Source of the DNA: Leclercia sp. LSNIH1
GTDB lineage: Bacteria > Pseudomonadota > Gammaproteobacteria > Enterobacterales > Enterobacteriaceae
Direction: 5' to 3'
Length of the DNA: 64,000 bases
Assembly (NCBI RefSeq): GCF_002902985.1
Contig: NZ_CP026167.1
Span: forward strand, 2,790,001-2,854,000
Of the stretch, positions 7,749 through 15,490 are shown piece after piece; position 1 is the stretch's first letter, and the number at the start of each line of letters is the position of its first letter. The notes under the pieces were generated by a model, which searched no databases, had not been told where the DNA came from, and worked only from the letters and a program-made list of their open reading frames with translations. Position numbers and translations under genes: made by a program.

Positions 7749-7973
7749 GTGAACAACATTGCCTTTGAGCGTCAGAAATTAGGATTGTCGCAATCGCAGC
7801 TAGCCGAAGCTCTTGGCTGGGGGCGCTCGCGATTATCTAACTACGAAGCCGATCTTAGAGAGCCCGGGCTGTCTGAATGCAGAACCATCGTTGAAACACT
7901 TAACGCTTTAGGAGCGGAGTGCACTCTGGACAGTGTGTTTCCAAGCGATCCCGTCACCAAACAGGAAGGATAA
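7749..7973 (+). CDS. Cro-like regulator, prophage 1
   Basis: A 74-residue single-domain HTH protein starting at a GTG preceded by AGGAG. The helix-turn-helix covers LSQSQLAEALGWGRSRLSNYE. The recognition part (GWGRSRLSNYE) resembles that of the divergent repressor (GWSTASRVGNYE), consistent with the two proteins sharing the 19-bp operators. Position as the first gene after PR supports a Cro role. Confidence 0.85.
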   Translation: MNNIAFERQKLGLSQSQLAEALGWGRSRLSNYEADLREPGLSECRTIVETLNALGAECTLDSVFPSDPVTKQEG

Positions 7974-7975
7974 TC

Positions 7976-8530
7976 ATGCAATCAGTAGCGTTTGAACATC
8001 TTAACCGACTGAAACCCGCTTCGCTGAAAACGGAAAATCAGTATGAACCTCGCCGCAGAGACAACCTACGGCGCCAGGCGATCCTGACAGCCGTTCGTGA
8101 GTGGGAGCTTACTCTGCCCGGCCAGGCGCAGGACATTGTTACGCAGCTGGTGGCCGAGCAGTGGGCAAAAGAGGGTGGGCGTGGGATCACTGTGAACAAA
8201 CAGAACCTTTATCGCTACCTGAAAAACGAAACCAATTCCAGCAAGTACACGGCTTATGTCATGCAACTCGCGGACGCGATCAGCATGGCAATGCCGATTG
8301 AGATCGCCAGAAAACATGGCCTCCGTCAGGGTAAAACAGATTTCGAGCTGGTGGCCGACGCAATAAAAGAGTGCGGCGAGCATCACCAGGCGAAGTTACT
8401 GGGCCTGCCAACCAAGAAGCAGGCGAAAGAGGGCTTTGAAAACCTTCTTGCCAACGCAGCCCTGCTGCCAGGAGAACTGGCTGGCGTGGTGATTGCTCAC
8501 CTGCAGGCTCTGGCTCCGCTATTTACGTAA
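7976..8530 (+). CDS. YdaT-like/CII-position regulatory protein
   Basis: A 184-residue protein starting at the ATG at 7976 (AGGAAGG upstream). The middle part, including AVREWELTLPGQAQDIVTQL and NKQNLYRYLKNETNSSKY, resembles YdaT-family proteins of Rac-like prophages; the second segment looks like a DNA-binding turn. It occupies the place of lambda cII, between Cro and the replication genes. YdaT has been reported to disturb cell division when overexpressed; whether this protein does so is not known. The family assignment is moderate. Confidence 0.6.
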   Translation: MQSVAFEHLNRLKPASLKTENQYEPRRRDNLRRQAILTAVREWELTLPGQAQDIVTQLVAEQWAKEGGRGITVNKQNLYRYLKNETNSSKYTAYVMQLADAISMAMPIEIARKHGLRQGKTDFELVADAIKECGEHHQAKLLGLPTKKQAKEGFENLLANAALLPGELAGVVIAHLQALAPLFT

Positions 8531-8552
8531 TCGAGTTTTGACCAATGACCAA
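8529..8552 (+). repeat. Dispersed early-region repeat, copy 3
   Basis: AATCGAGTTTTGACCAATGA followed by CCAA, overlapping the stop codon of the YdaT-like gene. The ATGACC at its end opens an 11-codon frame that stops just before the replication gene start at 8580, with a GGAG inside it. This could be a leader peptide or an accident. Confidence 0.75.
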
Positions 8553-8579
8553 TAAATCATCCACGGCAGGAGAGCGGTA

Positions 8580-9533
8580 ATGGCTGGAGACTGGATCAAG
8601 ATGCGTGCTGATTTGCACACACACCCCAAAGTCGTCCGCATTGCGTCCGCTTTGGATGCGGACAGATTGCGCGTTGTCGGCGCACTTCATGCGACATGGT
8701 GTCTGTTTGATGCCCACTCAGTAGATGGAGAGCTAGAAGGTTACTCCCCAAAAACTCTGAACGACATGATCGGATTTGAAGGTTTCGCTCAGGCTCTTAT
8801 CACTGTCGGCTGGCTTGAGTCGACTGATGTAAGTCTTTGTATGCCAAGATTTTCTGAGCATAACGGGCAGTCCGCAAAACGGCGTGCGCAGGAGGCAGAC
8901 AGAAAACGAAATGTCCGCAAGTTGTCCGCATCGGATGCAGACAAAAAGCGGACCAGAGAAGAGAAGAGAAGAGAAGATCTAAACCCCTCTCTTAACGAGG
9001 GCGCGGAAGAAAAATCGGAAGAGGGTCAGCCCCCAGCGGAGTCAACTGCAGCCCGATACCTTGAGGGTCTGGATGAGCCGATCGGTAAATTCACCATGAC
9101 CAGGGCGTGGCTGCCATCCAGAGATTTTCGCCAGCGCGCGGCGACGTGGGGAATAGCTTTGCCTGACCCTGATTACCTTGTCACTGAACTCGCTGAGTTC
9201 GCGTCGTACTGGGAGTCAGAGGGAAAGATTTTCACCCAGGTTCAGTGGGAGCAAAAATTCGCACGGCACATCGTGCTGGTGAGATCGAAAAAACAACCGG
9301 AAACCGGAGGTAACGAGAATGCAGGAGTTCGGAGAGAGCCTACAGCATCCAGGGCTGTTCAGCAGATTCAGTCAGCCCACGCAGAGTGGAGACGCCGCCA
9401 TGGACTTGATGGCAACGGAAACGGCATGGCGCCTGTGGCAGGTCATGGGGGAAATATTCTCGAACCGGTGGACGCAGAAGAATGGGGCGGAGCCTTCAGC
9501 TCTCTGGATAGCCCAGATAGGTTCGATGACTGA
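8580..9533 (+). CDS. Phage replication initiator (O-like) with C-terminal DnaT-type domain
   Basis: A 317-residue protein. The N-terminal part (about 1-105) begins MAGDWIKMRADLHTHPKVV and looks like the winged-helix DNA-binding domain of phage replication initiators. A charged linker follows (about 105-160). Residues about 165-240, including FTMTRAWLPSRDFRQRA and TQVQWEQKFARHI, match the DnaT single-stranded-DNA/primosome domain. It should recognise the phage origin and load the P/DnaB complex. Repeated TCCGC/GCGGA elements near 8634-8660 and 8870-8955 inside the gene could be origin repeats, but they are irregular. A simple AGAAG repeat lies near 8958-8976. Confidence 0.82.
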   Translation: MAGDWIKMRADLHTHPKVVRIASALDADRLRVVGALHATWCLFDAHSVDGELEGYSPKTLNDMIGFEGFAQALITVGWLESTDVSLCMPRFSEHNGQSAKRRAQEADRKRNVRKLSASDADKKRTREEKRREDLNPSLNEGAEEKSEEGQPPAESTAARYLEGLDEPIGKFTMTRAWLPSRDFRQRAATWGIALPDPDYLVTELAEFASYWESEGKIFTQVQWEQKFARHIVLVRSKKQPETGGNENAGVRREPTASRAVQQIQSAHAEWRRRHGLDGNGNGMAPVAGHGGNILEPVDAEEWGGAFSSLDSPDRFDD

Positions 9534-9990
9534 AAAGCAAATCAAGCTGGTCTGCCAGCAGTGCATGGAGCGTTGTGCCGCTGGAAACACATGGCCGCCA
9601 GATCTCGCTGAGTTTGTATCGCTCGTTTCAGAGAGCGGCGCTAACCACTTCAACCTGACTTCGGAATGTGTGATGTCGGAATACCGCCGCTGGCGTAACG
9701 AGTCCTACCGGTACTCAGGCAGCGATAAATACCCATGGTCGCAACCAGTCCTGTATCACATCTGCGTTGAAATGCGCAGAACGGGCGTGGAGCGCCAGAT
9801 GACAGAGGGGGAACTCAAAAAACTGGCAGAGAAGCTGTTAACAAAATGGAGCAAGCACATCAGTAACGGCCTTTCGGTACCGCCGATACGCCGCCAGCTT
9901 GCCGCACCGCAGCACCCGGCAGGGCCAACTCCGGCGCAGCTGCTGATGGAAGAGTACAAACGCCGCAAAGCGGCAGGGTTAACCAACTAA
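9319..9990 (+). CDS. Replication protein P (helicase loader)
   Basis: A 223-residue protein of the lambda P family: WRLWQVMGEIFSNRWTQ, then the region around CMERCAAGNTWPPDLAEFVSL. It should recruit host DnaB to the initiator-origin complex. The start at 9319 is preceded by GGAGG at 9306-9310 with an 8-nt spacer. This forces a 215-bp overlap with the O-like gene in another frame, unusually long for this pair. A later ATG at 9400 would shorten the overlap but has no comparable ribosome site. Confidence 0.85.
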   Translation: MQEFGESLQHPGLFSRFSQPTQSGDAAMDLMATETAWRLWQVMGEIFSNRWTQKNGAEPSALWIAQIGSMTEKQIKLVCQQCMERCAAGNTWPPDLAEFVSLVSESGANHFNLTSECVMSEYRRWRNESYRYSGSDKYPWSQPVLYHICVEMRRTGVERQMTEGELKKLAEKLLTKWSKHISNGLSVPPIRRQLAAPQHPAGPTPAQLLMEEYKRRKAAGLTN

Positions 9991-10013
9991 ATCGAGTGAT
10001 GACCAATGACCAA
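9990..10013 (+). repeat. Dispersed early-region repeat, copy 4
   Basis: AATCGAGTGATGACCAATGA followed by CCAA, the most diverged copy (TGA for TTT in the centre). Here the terminal ATGACC is the actual start codon of the PerC-like gene at 10006, so the element directly precedes and includes a translation start. Confidence 0.75.
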
Positions 10014-10422
10014 ACCATTAACGATGAAAGACCAGGTGGCGATCTTTGTTCGCTACCAGCCGAACTGCGACATCAAGGACGTTGCAGAAGCCCTAGACAT
10101 GGCAAGCACCACCGCCGGAAAGCACCTGCGTGCGCTGACGGATGAGGGCGTGCTTATCCGCAATCACAACGGAACGCAATACAGTTACACCGTGGCGCCA
10201 GGCGCAGAAATTCCTGACGAGGTGCTGCCATGCATGGAACAGAAGGGCGATCCGGCAAAAATTCTCGCTGCTGAAACGAAGGCTAAAGAGCTGGAGAGCA
10301 AAGGTCTCTGGCGCCGGGCCGCAACTGTCTACGCCGACATGATGGCGATCGCCTGCAGTTCGCTCGAGGTGGCCCGCTTCGCGCAGTGCCGGGAAAAGTG
10401 TCTGCGGCAAGCCAAAAGATAA
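10006..10422 (+). CDS. PerC-family protein with N-terminal helix-turn-helix
   Basis: A 138-residue protein. Residues about 8-65 form a winged-helix segment (VAEALDMASTTAGKHLRALT). The C-terminal 50 residues, KAKELESKGLWRRAATVYAD to CREKCLRQAKR, match the PerC family, transcription activators first known from pathogenicity regulation in enteropathogenic E. coli and widespread in lambdoid prophages. A second family member is in prophage 2 at 58678. It could act on phage or host promoters; targets unknown. It is the last GC-rich early gene before the AT-rich cassette. Confidence 0.8.
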   Translation: MTKPLTMKDQVAIFVRYQPNCDIKDVAEALDMASTTAGKHLRALTDEGVLIRNHNGTQYSYTVAPGAEIPDEVLPCMEQKGDPAKILAAETKAKELESKGLWRRAATVYADMMAIACSSLEVARFAQCREKCLRQAKR

Positions 10423-10435
10423 TGAAGGACTACTA

Positions 10436-10474
10436 TTGACTTCACTATTACTTAGCTAAAATCACTAAGTGAAG
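10436..10474 (+). promoter_or_regulatory. Promoter-like element with inverted repeat before the cassette
   Basis: TTGACT (10436-10441) and TAAAAT (10457-10462) resemble -35 and -10 elements, although the spacer is only 15 bp. Two overlapping inverted repeats cover it: ACTTAG/CTAAGT (10450-10455 and 10465-10470) and CTTCAC/GTGAAG (10440-10445 and 10469-10474). This looks like a repressible promoter for the small frame at 10479 and perhaps the methyltransferase. Confidence 0.45.
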
Positions 10475-10478
10475 TATC

Positions 10479-10616
10479 ATGAAAAAAGCTCAGTGCGTAG
10501 TGAGACCGAATTCACGAACAGGCATTTTCATTTCGATTATTAATTTAAATAAAACGGCACTAAAAAATTTGATAAAATTTCAACCTGAGGATGAAGTTAA
10601 GTTGCCAATATATTAA
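10479..10616 (+). CDS. Possible 45-residue protein upstream of the methyltransferase
   Basis: An ATG-initiated frame of 45 codons begins MKKAQCVVRPNSRTG and ends DEVKLPIY. It lies directly behind the promoter-like element at 10436-10474. The ribosome site is weak (AAGTGAAG). No family recognised. It might be a small controller for the methyltransferase cassette or may not be translated; the evidence is position and the promoter only. Confidence 0.35.
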   Translation: MKKAQCVVRPNSRTGIFISIINLNKTALKNLIKFQPEDEVKLPIY

Positions 10617-10636
10617 CTGCCCGTAATGATACAATG

Positions 10637-10673
10637 TCATGCTTAAGTTCAACTATAACGAACTTAAGCATGA
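10637..10673. promoter_or_regulatory. 14-bp-arm perfect inverted repeat upstream of the methyltransferase
   Basis: TCATGCTTAAGTTC (10637-10650) and its exact complement GAACTTAAGCATGA (10660-10673) flank a 9-base loop. No T-run follows, so it is not a normal intrinsic terminator. It lies 39 bp before the methyltransferase start. The length and perfection suggest either an operator for a dimeric regulator or a mRNA hairpin controlling methyltransferase translation. Many restriction-modification loci use such control. Confidence 0.7.
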
Positions 10674-10712
10674 TATACTTATGAGAATGAAATTCTTGGT
10701 GTTGTTAACTAT

Positions 10713-11861
10713 ATGAAAGTTATAGATTTATTTTCTGGAGTGGGTGGGCTGAGCTTAGGTGCGGCGAGGGCTGGATTTGAGGTTTCCGCTGCTATTGAGA
10801 TCGATGAGCATGCAATCGCAACTCACCACGTCAACTTTCCAAACTCACGCCATTTTATGGAAGATGTATCTTTAATAAATGGGCGAGAGTTGCTAAATAG
10901 TATTAATATTGATTCTTTGGAGTGTCTGATAGGAGGCCCTCCATGCCAAGGTTTCAGTAGTATCGGTAAAGGCGATATTGAAGACGTAAGGAATGAATTA
11001 TACTTTCATTTTTTTAGAATTATTAGTGAAATTCAACCATTATGTTTTTTGGCTGAAAATGTTCCCGGCATTATGAATAATAAATACGATCCTATAAGGA
11101 GCAAAGCATTCAGTCTCATTGAAAATGATTATTATATATTGCCACCTTTAAAAGTGAAGGCATCAGATTATGGTGCTCCTACCACAAGGACTCGTATTTT
11201 TTTTATTGGCTATAAAAAAAGCTTAGGACCAGAACTATTAAGTGTTGAGCATTTCTTACCAAGACAGAATGTCAACCCTATTACTGTTAGAGAAGCGCTA
11301 GCAGGTATAGATTTCAATGTCGATTCAAATTGGCAAACTGAAAGTGAAGGTTGGAGAAAAATAAATACAGACTTCAATGGAACATTTTACACAAAATTGT
11401 GGGGGGATATTCCATTAGGTGTTGGTGACGAAGAGTCCTTGAGATTGCTTAAGGATAATATTGTCTCGGGGTTTATGGGTACCAAGCATAGCATTGAAAT
11501 TGAGAAACGCTATGGTAATTTAAAGTTTGGGGAGATGGATCGGATATCCAAGTCGAAAAGACTTGATCCTAACGGTTTTTGTCCGACTCTTAGAGCGGGA
11601 ACAGGCAAAGAAAAAGGAAGTTTTCAGGCTGTTAGACCAATACATCCCTATCAGTCACGGGTCATTAGTCCTAGGGAAGCTGCAAGATTACAAGGTTTCC
11701 CTGATTGGTTCAGATTTCATAATACCAAATGGCACAGTTTTAGGCAGATAGGTAACAGCGTATGCCCATTAGTTGCAGAAGCAATGCTGTTACCATTAGC
11801 AAATTTTTGTACTGTAAATAGTCAGAACTGCACCTTAGAAAACCAAGGTATAGCTCTTTGA
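10713..11861 (+). CDS. DNA (cytosine-5) methyltransferase
   Basis: A 382-residue C5-cytosine methyltransferase. Motif I DLFSGVGGLSLG (about 5-16) binds S-adenosylmethionine. Motif IV GGPPCQGFSS carries the catalytic C78, motif VI is ENV (115-117), motif VIII RTRIFF (about 159-164), and the C-terminal motifs run PREAARLQGFP and RQIGNSVCP. Residues about 190-290 would be the target-recognition region. All catalytic motifs are intact. The gene is AT-rich compared with its phage neighbours and converges with the next gene, sharing 40 bp of 3' end. It either protects DNA from a partner nuclease or modifies phage DNA; the recognition sequence cannot be inferred. Confidence 0.93.
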   Translation: MKVIDLFSGVGGLSLGAARAGFEVSAAIEIDEHAIATHHVNFPNSRHFMEDVSLINGRELLNSINIDSLECLIGGPPCQGFSSIGKGDIEDVRNELYFHFFRIISEIQPLCFLAENVPGIMNNKYDPIRSKAFSLIENDYYILPPLKVKASDYGAPTTRTRIFFIGYKKSLGPELLSVEHFLPRQNVNPITVREALAGIDFNVDSNWQTESEGWRKINTDFNGTFYTKLWGDIPLGVGDEESLRLLKDNIVSGFMGTKHSIEIEKRYGNLKFGEMDRISKSKRLDPNGFCPTLRAGTGKEKGSFQAVRPIHPYQSRVISPREAARLQGFPDWFRFHNTKWHSFRQIGNSVCPLVAEAMLLPLANFCTVNSQNCTLENQGIAL

Positions 11862-12826
11862 TATTCAATAAACGTCTTTAATTGGTTTATTGTTTTGGGT
11901 TCTGTCTCAGAGAGATAGAACCCCATAGCTGCTATGATTTCCTCGGGAGAACTATCAGGTAATTTTGATTCGATTTCAAATCTTTCTTTTAAAGACATGG
12001 TGGGAATACTAATGTTTCTAGGTTTTTCCCATGTTTTATCAATAAAAGGCCAATGATCCAAGCGGCTTTTCTTGAAAAAACGCCTAGTCTTTGATTCATC
12101 AGATTCTAATATAATTCCAGTTGCGGTTAACATGGTTTGGCCATCGGCGTAAATAAATGATGACAACGGCTGGATGAAAACATCGCTTCTTGTGGACAAA
12201 CCTCTATGCATAGCCTTCCTTATAGCATGCAATAAAGTTGTAGGATATTGCTTTGTTTTTGTGTGATCCGGTTCAATTGGATACGGGGCATATCTGTCAA
12301 GAATAGAACTCAAATTCGCAGCCCTATACTCATGCGGTGTAGATGAATAAGGGGCATTGCTATCGCGGCCAAGAGTTTCAGAATGAGCATTTACCGTTAC
12401 TTTTATAATATCAAAAGCGTTGAGTTTATTGCAAAGTAACTCGATTTCACCAAGTTGGTCATTCAGCATTGAAGGGAGAGTATAATCTAGCCACACAATA
12501 TGCCGGGTACGTTTTTTAAAATTGTAGTTAGTTAAAAAGTTTTGACTGGTTTGAGGTTTAGAACCGATATCAATACAGGAATTAGGCATGTTAAATTTTT
12601 GCCGCTTATGGGTGTTTTCAACCAATTCAAGCGATATCATTTTATTGATTTTTAATACGCTGTGCATCACTTTAAAATCTTCAAGGAATGGACCCCCAAA
12701 CCCGGCGTAGACATAATCTGATATGTTTTTACAGTTATTTACCTTAGTAAGTAGATCTATAAAGAGGTTTCGATCAACAGCTTTATTATGCCTAAGATGA
12801 TAGGGTATGCTATTTCCATTACTCAT
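11822..12826 (-). CDS. Uncharacterised cassette protein with Rossmann/methyltransferase-like N-terminus
   Basis: A 334-residue protein I do not recognise with certainty. A glycine-rich stretch VYAGFGGPFLEDF (about 39-51) followed by an acidic strand end, SLELVE (65-70), and later IVWLDYTLPS (110-119, D114 in the place of a motif IV acid) gives the layout of a nucleotide or S-adenosylmethionine-binding Rossmann fold. No PD-(D/E)XK, HNH or GIY-YIG signature is apparent. It overlaps the upstream GHKL ATPase gene by 8 bp, so both are translated from one message, and its 3' end overlaps the convergent methyltransferase. Possible roles are effector, second modifying enzyme or sensor. Function unknown. 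Confidence 0.75.
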   Translation of the reverse strand: MSNGNSIPYHLRHNKAVDRNLFIDLLTKVNNCKNISDYVYAGFGGPFLEDFKVMHSVLKINKMISLELVENTHKRQKFNMPNSCIDIGSKPQTSQNFLTNYNFKKRTRHIVWLDYTLPSMLNDQLGEIELLCNKLNAFDIIKVTVNAHSETLGRDSNAPYSSTPHEYRAANLSSILDRYAPYPIEPDHTKTKQYPTTLLHAIRKAMHRGLSTRSDVFIQPLSSFIYADGQTMLTATGIILESDESKTRRFFKKSRLDHWPFIDKTWEKPRNISIPTMSLKERFEIESKLPDSSPEEIIAAMGFYLSETEPKTINQLKTFIEYQRAIPWFSKVQF

Positions 12827-14231
12827 TTTCTGATGCCTCTTTCAGCATTTTTTCAAATGTTTTACGTCCTACATCCACTGCCGGTATATTTACATCATCA
12901 AATAAATACTCTGCAACTTGGTTAAATTCATCTAATTCAACACTATATTTTATCATTTTCGTTTTGGTTGAAATTTTTGGCAACGGTAATGTAGGTTTAT
13001 AAATCTTGCCACCAAATGGTTTCGGGTTGGTTTTGAGTTCTTTTTTTGGTATTAAGTCGATTAATTCACTCGATGTAGCAGGTAATGATTTGTTACTCAT
13101 AGATTTAATAGTATTATTGCTATTACCGTAAGATTTCCATTTGTTGGTAAAATGAATAAAAGTTTTTAGACCATCGCGCATATAGTCTTTCACCGCTAAA
13201 TATAAGTCAGAATTACCATCAATTCCTCTTTTAGTAGTGGTGACGGGCAATAAACTAGCATCATTGGAGGTAAATTTGACTACACCAGCAATACCGATGA
13301 ACTGGGTATGGTAAGCAGGAACGCCGGCTTCACCCCAGCCTGTAAGTCGTGTTTTATCGGCATAAATCACTACACGATCATTACATATAACTGTCCATCC
13401 TGCCTTTTCGCTTGAAGTTTTTGATTCCAAATACTCTTCGTCTTCATTATCAGTTGTTAGATCTCGATAAAAACCAACAGAAAGCTCAATTTTTACGCCA
13501 TTTTGCTCATTGGTATAGATATAGGGAGTTATGCCATCACCATTTTTGAAGGCACTCTCATTAAATAACAATGAAGTCAAGCTTGGTTTTATTTCTTGAC
13601 CATTAAGACTGATTTTAAAACCTTTGTTTATTACTATCGCAAAATGGTTCGAAATAATGTTCATAAGATCTGATTGGAATACATGTTTATCGTCCAACAG
13701 CTTAGAAATACCATCCCTTATTTTAGTGATGTGTATTCTTGTACCATTTTGACTCAAGTCGGTTGATTTTCTTGTTAGTGGCAAATGCCAGTTGTGATCA
13801 TCGCTTAGCCATTGAGGGGTTATTTCTACCTCATATTCATCCTGATCAGTTTTAGTTGATACAATTGAATGGGCTCCCATTTTGAACATGGCCCTTTTCA
13901 TACCGATACCGTAAACACCTATGGTTGGAATGTTGCGTTCTTTACCAAAATTTGTGTTGCCAAGTCTGAAAGCCTCTTCCGCGGCGCGCTTCGCTGAAAT
14001 ACCACCGCAGTTATCTTCAATTATAAATGTATCTTTATCCATAGTAAGATTAGCAAAGAAACCATTGTATTTTTTATCATTATTGAGATTTTTTTCAGAT
14101 ATGGATCTCATTGCACCATCTAGACAGTTGTCAACAAGATCTAAAATTGCATCCGTTAGTTCGATATCTCTTGTTAGCATATCTACGAAGAATTTTTTTG
14201 CTGGTGAAGCATTTACAGGATTGGTATTCAA
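12819..14231 (-). CDS. GHKL (MutL/MORC/Hsp90-like) ATPase of the methyltransferase cassette
   Basis: A 470-residue protein with a Bergerat-fold ATP site. The N box ELTDAILDLVDNCLDGA (24-40) has the catalytic glutamate and the Mg-binding asparagine, box G1 is EDNCGGIS (72-79), and box G2 is GVYGIGMKRA (105-114). Downstream, about 230-370, is a probable S5-type transducer domain with VTTTKRGIDGN. The C-terminus (about 385-470) is lysine-rich and unrecognised. MutL/MORC-type GHKL ATPases have been noted in restriction-modification-like operons beside C5 methyltransferases, which supports a DNA-defence role here. It is the first gene of the leftward pair and must use a promoter in the 14232-14700 region. 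Confidence 0.85.
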   Translation of the reverse strand: MNTNPVNASPAKKFFVDMLTRDIELTDAILDLVDNCLDGAMRSISEKNLNNDKKYNGFFANLTMDKDTFIIEDNCGGISAKRAAEEAFRLGNTNFGKERNIPTIGVYGIGMKRAMFKMGAHSIVSTKTDQDEYEVEITPQWLSDDHNWHLPLTRKSTDLSQNGTRIHITKIRDGISKLLDDKHVFQSDLMNIISNHFAIVINKGFKISLNGQEIKPSLTSLLFNESAFKNGDGITPYIYTNEQNGVKIELSVGFYRDLTTDNEDEEYLESKTSSEKAGWTVICNDRVVIYADKTRLTGWGEAGVPAYHTQFIGIAGVVKFTSNDASLLPVTTTKRGIDGNSDLYLAVKDYMRDGLKTFIHFTNKWKSYGNSNNTIKSMSNKSLPATSSELIDLIPKKELKTNPKPFGGKIYKPTLPLPKISTKTKMIKYSVELDEFNQVAEYLFDDVNIPAVDVGRKTFEKMLKEASENE

Positions 14232-14909
14232 TTAATTTCCCTTAATAAACAAATTATAACATTGCAAGAATAAAATACATTACTATCTATGTGACTTTTC
14301 ATCCATATGTTTTTTTTGATATTAATGCAAGCATTTAGAGTGCCTTGCTGCAACTTATTGTTTGTAAAGGTTTTTATCCAATTTCAACCGTTTGGATTAT
14401 GCCATTTGCTTGCCTATACAGAGAGGTATCTGACATACGCTTATTAACGTGGCTTAATCATGTTGCTTTAGGAAGTTTACATTAATAGCTTATGTGGTGT
14501 GAAATTTTCCTAGACATCAATTGGTTAAAAGACATACAAAAGCAACAAATACCGATATGACACGATATGTCACCGACGCCATATTCTTCAGAATTCTAAT
14601 CAAACCTTAACCATCATTATTACCTCAATAAAAAGTGTAAAGTAGCTACAGCAAGATTTATTTCAACAAAAACAATAGCATGTGTTTTAGTTTGAATAAA
14701 TTTTGTGTGATTTATCAACTAATCACAAGGTCATTTCACTGTTTATTCATACAGTGTTTTGTTGTATTGTTTAGACGCTACAGGAAAAAATGAATTTTTC
14801 TTCCGGCGAACCTATTAGGAAATTTGCGCCGTTTGTTATTTTGGCTCTGTGAACAGGATTTCTCCCCGCCGGGAGAGGGTATTTGTGGATAGCAAAGTGA
14901 GGGGGTTTC
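14232..14909. other. AT-rich region without a supported gene
   Basis: About 680 bp with no convincing coding frame. The left part must contain the promoter of the GHKL ATPase operon (minus strand). The part from about 14790 onward returns to the base composition of the phage and carries a short hairpin TCTCCC/GGGAGA at 14862-14877 and then the ribosome site of the gene at 14910. The composition change suggests the right boundary of the inserted cassette is near 14770-14800. Confidence 0.6.
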
Positions 14910-15158
14910 GTGAGTGATAGTGAGGCACAGCAAAAGGGTTGGTACGATTTGGTGCGTCGTGACGATGGACTGGTTATGGCGTCATATCAATATGGTCCTG
15001 AGGACCGCGTACTGTTTTACCGATACGGCGATAAATTTAGTTGTAGGCCTATGGCTCCTGATGAGCTGATCGGCGATTTATCGATGTTCACCCAGATGCT
15101 CGTCAAGGCAGGTTACCGCCCCTCATCCCTTTCTGATATAGTCACCTCGTCAGCCTGA
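14910..15158 (+). CDS. Small phage protein of unknown function
   Basis: An 82-residue protein from a GTG start (MSDSEAQQKGWYDLVRRDDG) preceded by GAGGGGG. Contains AYRP-like basic and aromatic residues but no domain I know. It is the first gene of the block that leads to RusA, DUF968 and DUF1133, which in other lambdoid phages is filled with small nin-region-like proteins. Confidence 0.6.
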   Translation: MSDSEAQQKGWYDLVRRDDGLVMASYQYGPEDRVLFYRYGDKFSCRPMAPDELIGDLSMFTQMLVKAGYRPSSLSDIVTSSA

Positions 15159-15194
15159 ACAACTGACAGCCTGCTGCGCCACTGGAGAGATACC

Positions 15195-15287
15195 ATGGCG
15201 CAAAAACCTTCCAAACAAGCACTTAAACTGGTTCCTTCCGGATTCAGCGATTTCTTTTTGCCCGCGCTCGAACAGGTGACGGCATGA
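15195..15287 (+). CDS. Possible 30-residue nin-region peptide
   Basis: ATG at 15195 with GGAGAG upstream opens a 30-codon frame, MAQKPSKQALKLVPSGFSDF to the stop at 15285-15287. Its stop overlaps the next start (ATGA at 15284-15287), which is the pattern of translationally coupled phage genes. Whether the peptide itself matters is unknown. Confidence 0.4.
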   Translation: MAQKPSKQALKLVPSGFSDFFLPALEQVTA

Positions 15288-15490
15288 AGAAAACCAGCTT
15301 CATTCACACACAGCTCACAACGAAAGAAGTGGACGAACTCGAGGCCCGCTATCGCGCCAATGGCGTGCGCACAGTGCGAAGCCTTGATGTCGATCTCATC
15401 CACTGGACGCTCACCGCTTATCTGCCTCAGGCCAACAGAGCCCCGCGCCAGGATAAAACCTTCCAGCAAAAGCTCTGGAGGGAAGCGTGA
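15284..15490 (+). CDS. Small phage protein of unknown function (68 aa)
   Basis: A 68-residue basic protein, MKKTSFIHTQLTTKEVDELE at the start. No domain recognised; the helical N-terminal part could be a ribbon-helix-helix-like or coiled segment, but that is a guess. It overlaps both neighbours by 4 bp (ATGA), so it is expressed as part of the operon with the RusA-like gene. Confidence 0.6.
   Translation: MKKTSFIHTQLTTKEVDELEARYRANGVRTVRSLDVDLIHWTLTAYLPQANRAPRQDKTFQQKLWREA

Noticed and set aside
8958..8976. AGAAG simple repeats as origin iterons of prophage 1
   Set aside because: Too short and uniform; encode a charged linker. TCCGC-type elements nearby are irregular and were left as a note only.
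10713..14231. BREX, DISARM, Dnd or classical type II restriction assignment for the cassette
   Set aside because: No PglZ, BrxC-type ATPase, helicase, phospholipase or DndB/C/D/E protein, and no recognisable restriction nuclease fold; only the methyltransferase and GHKL ATPase are assignable.
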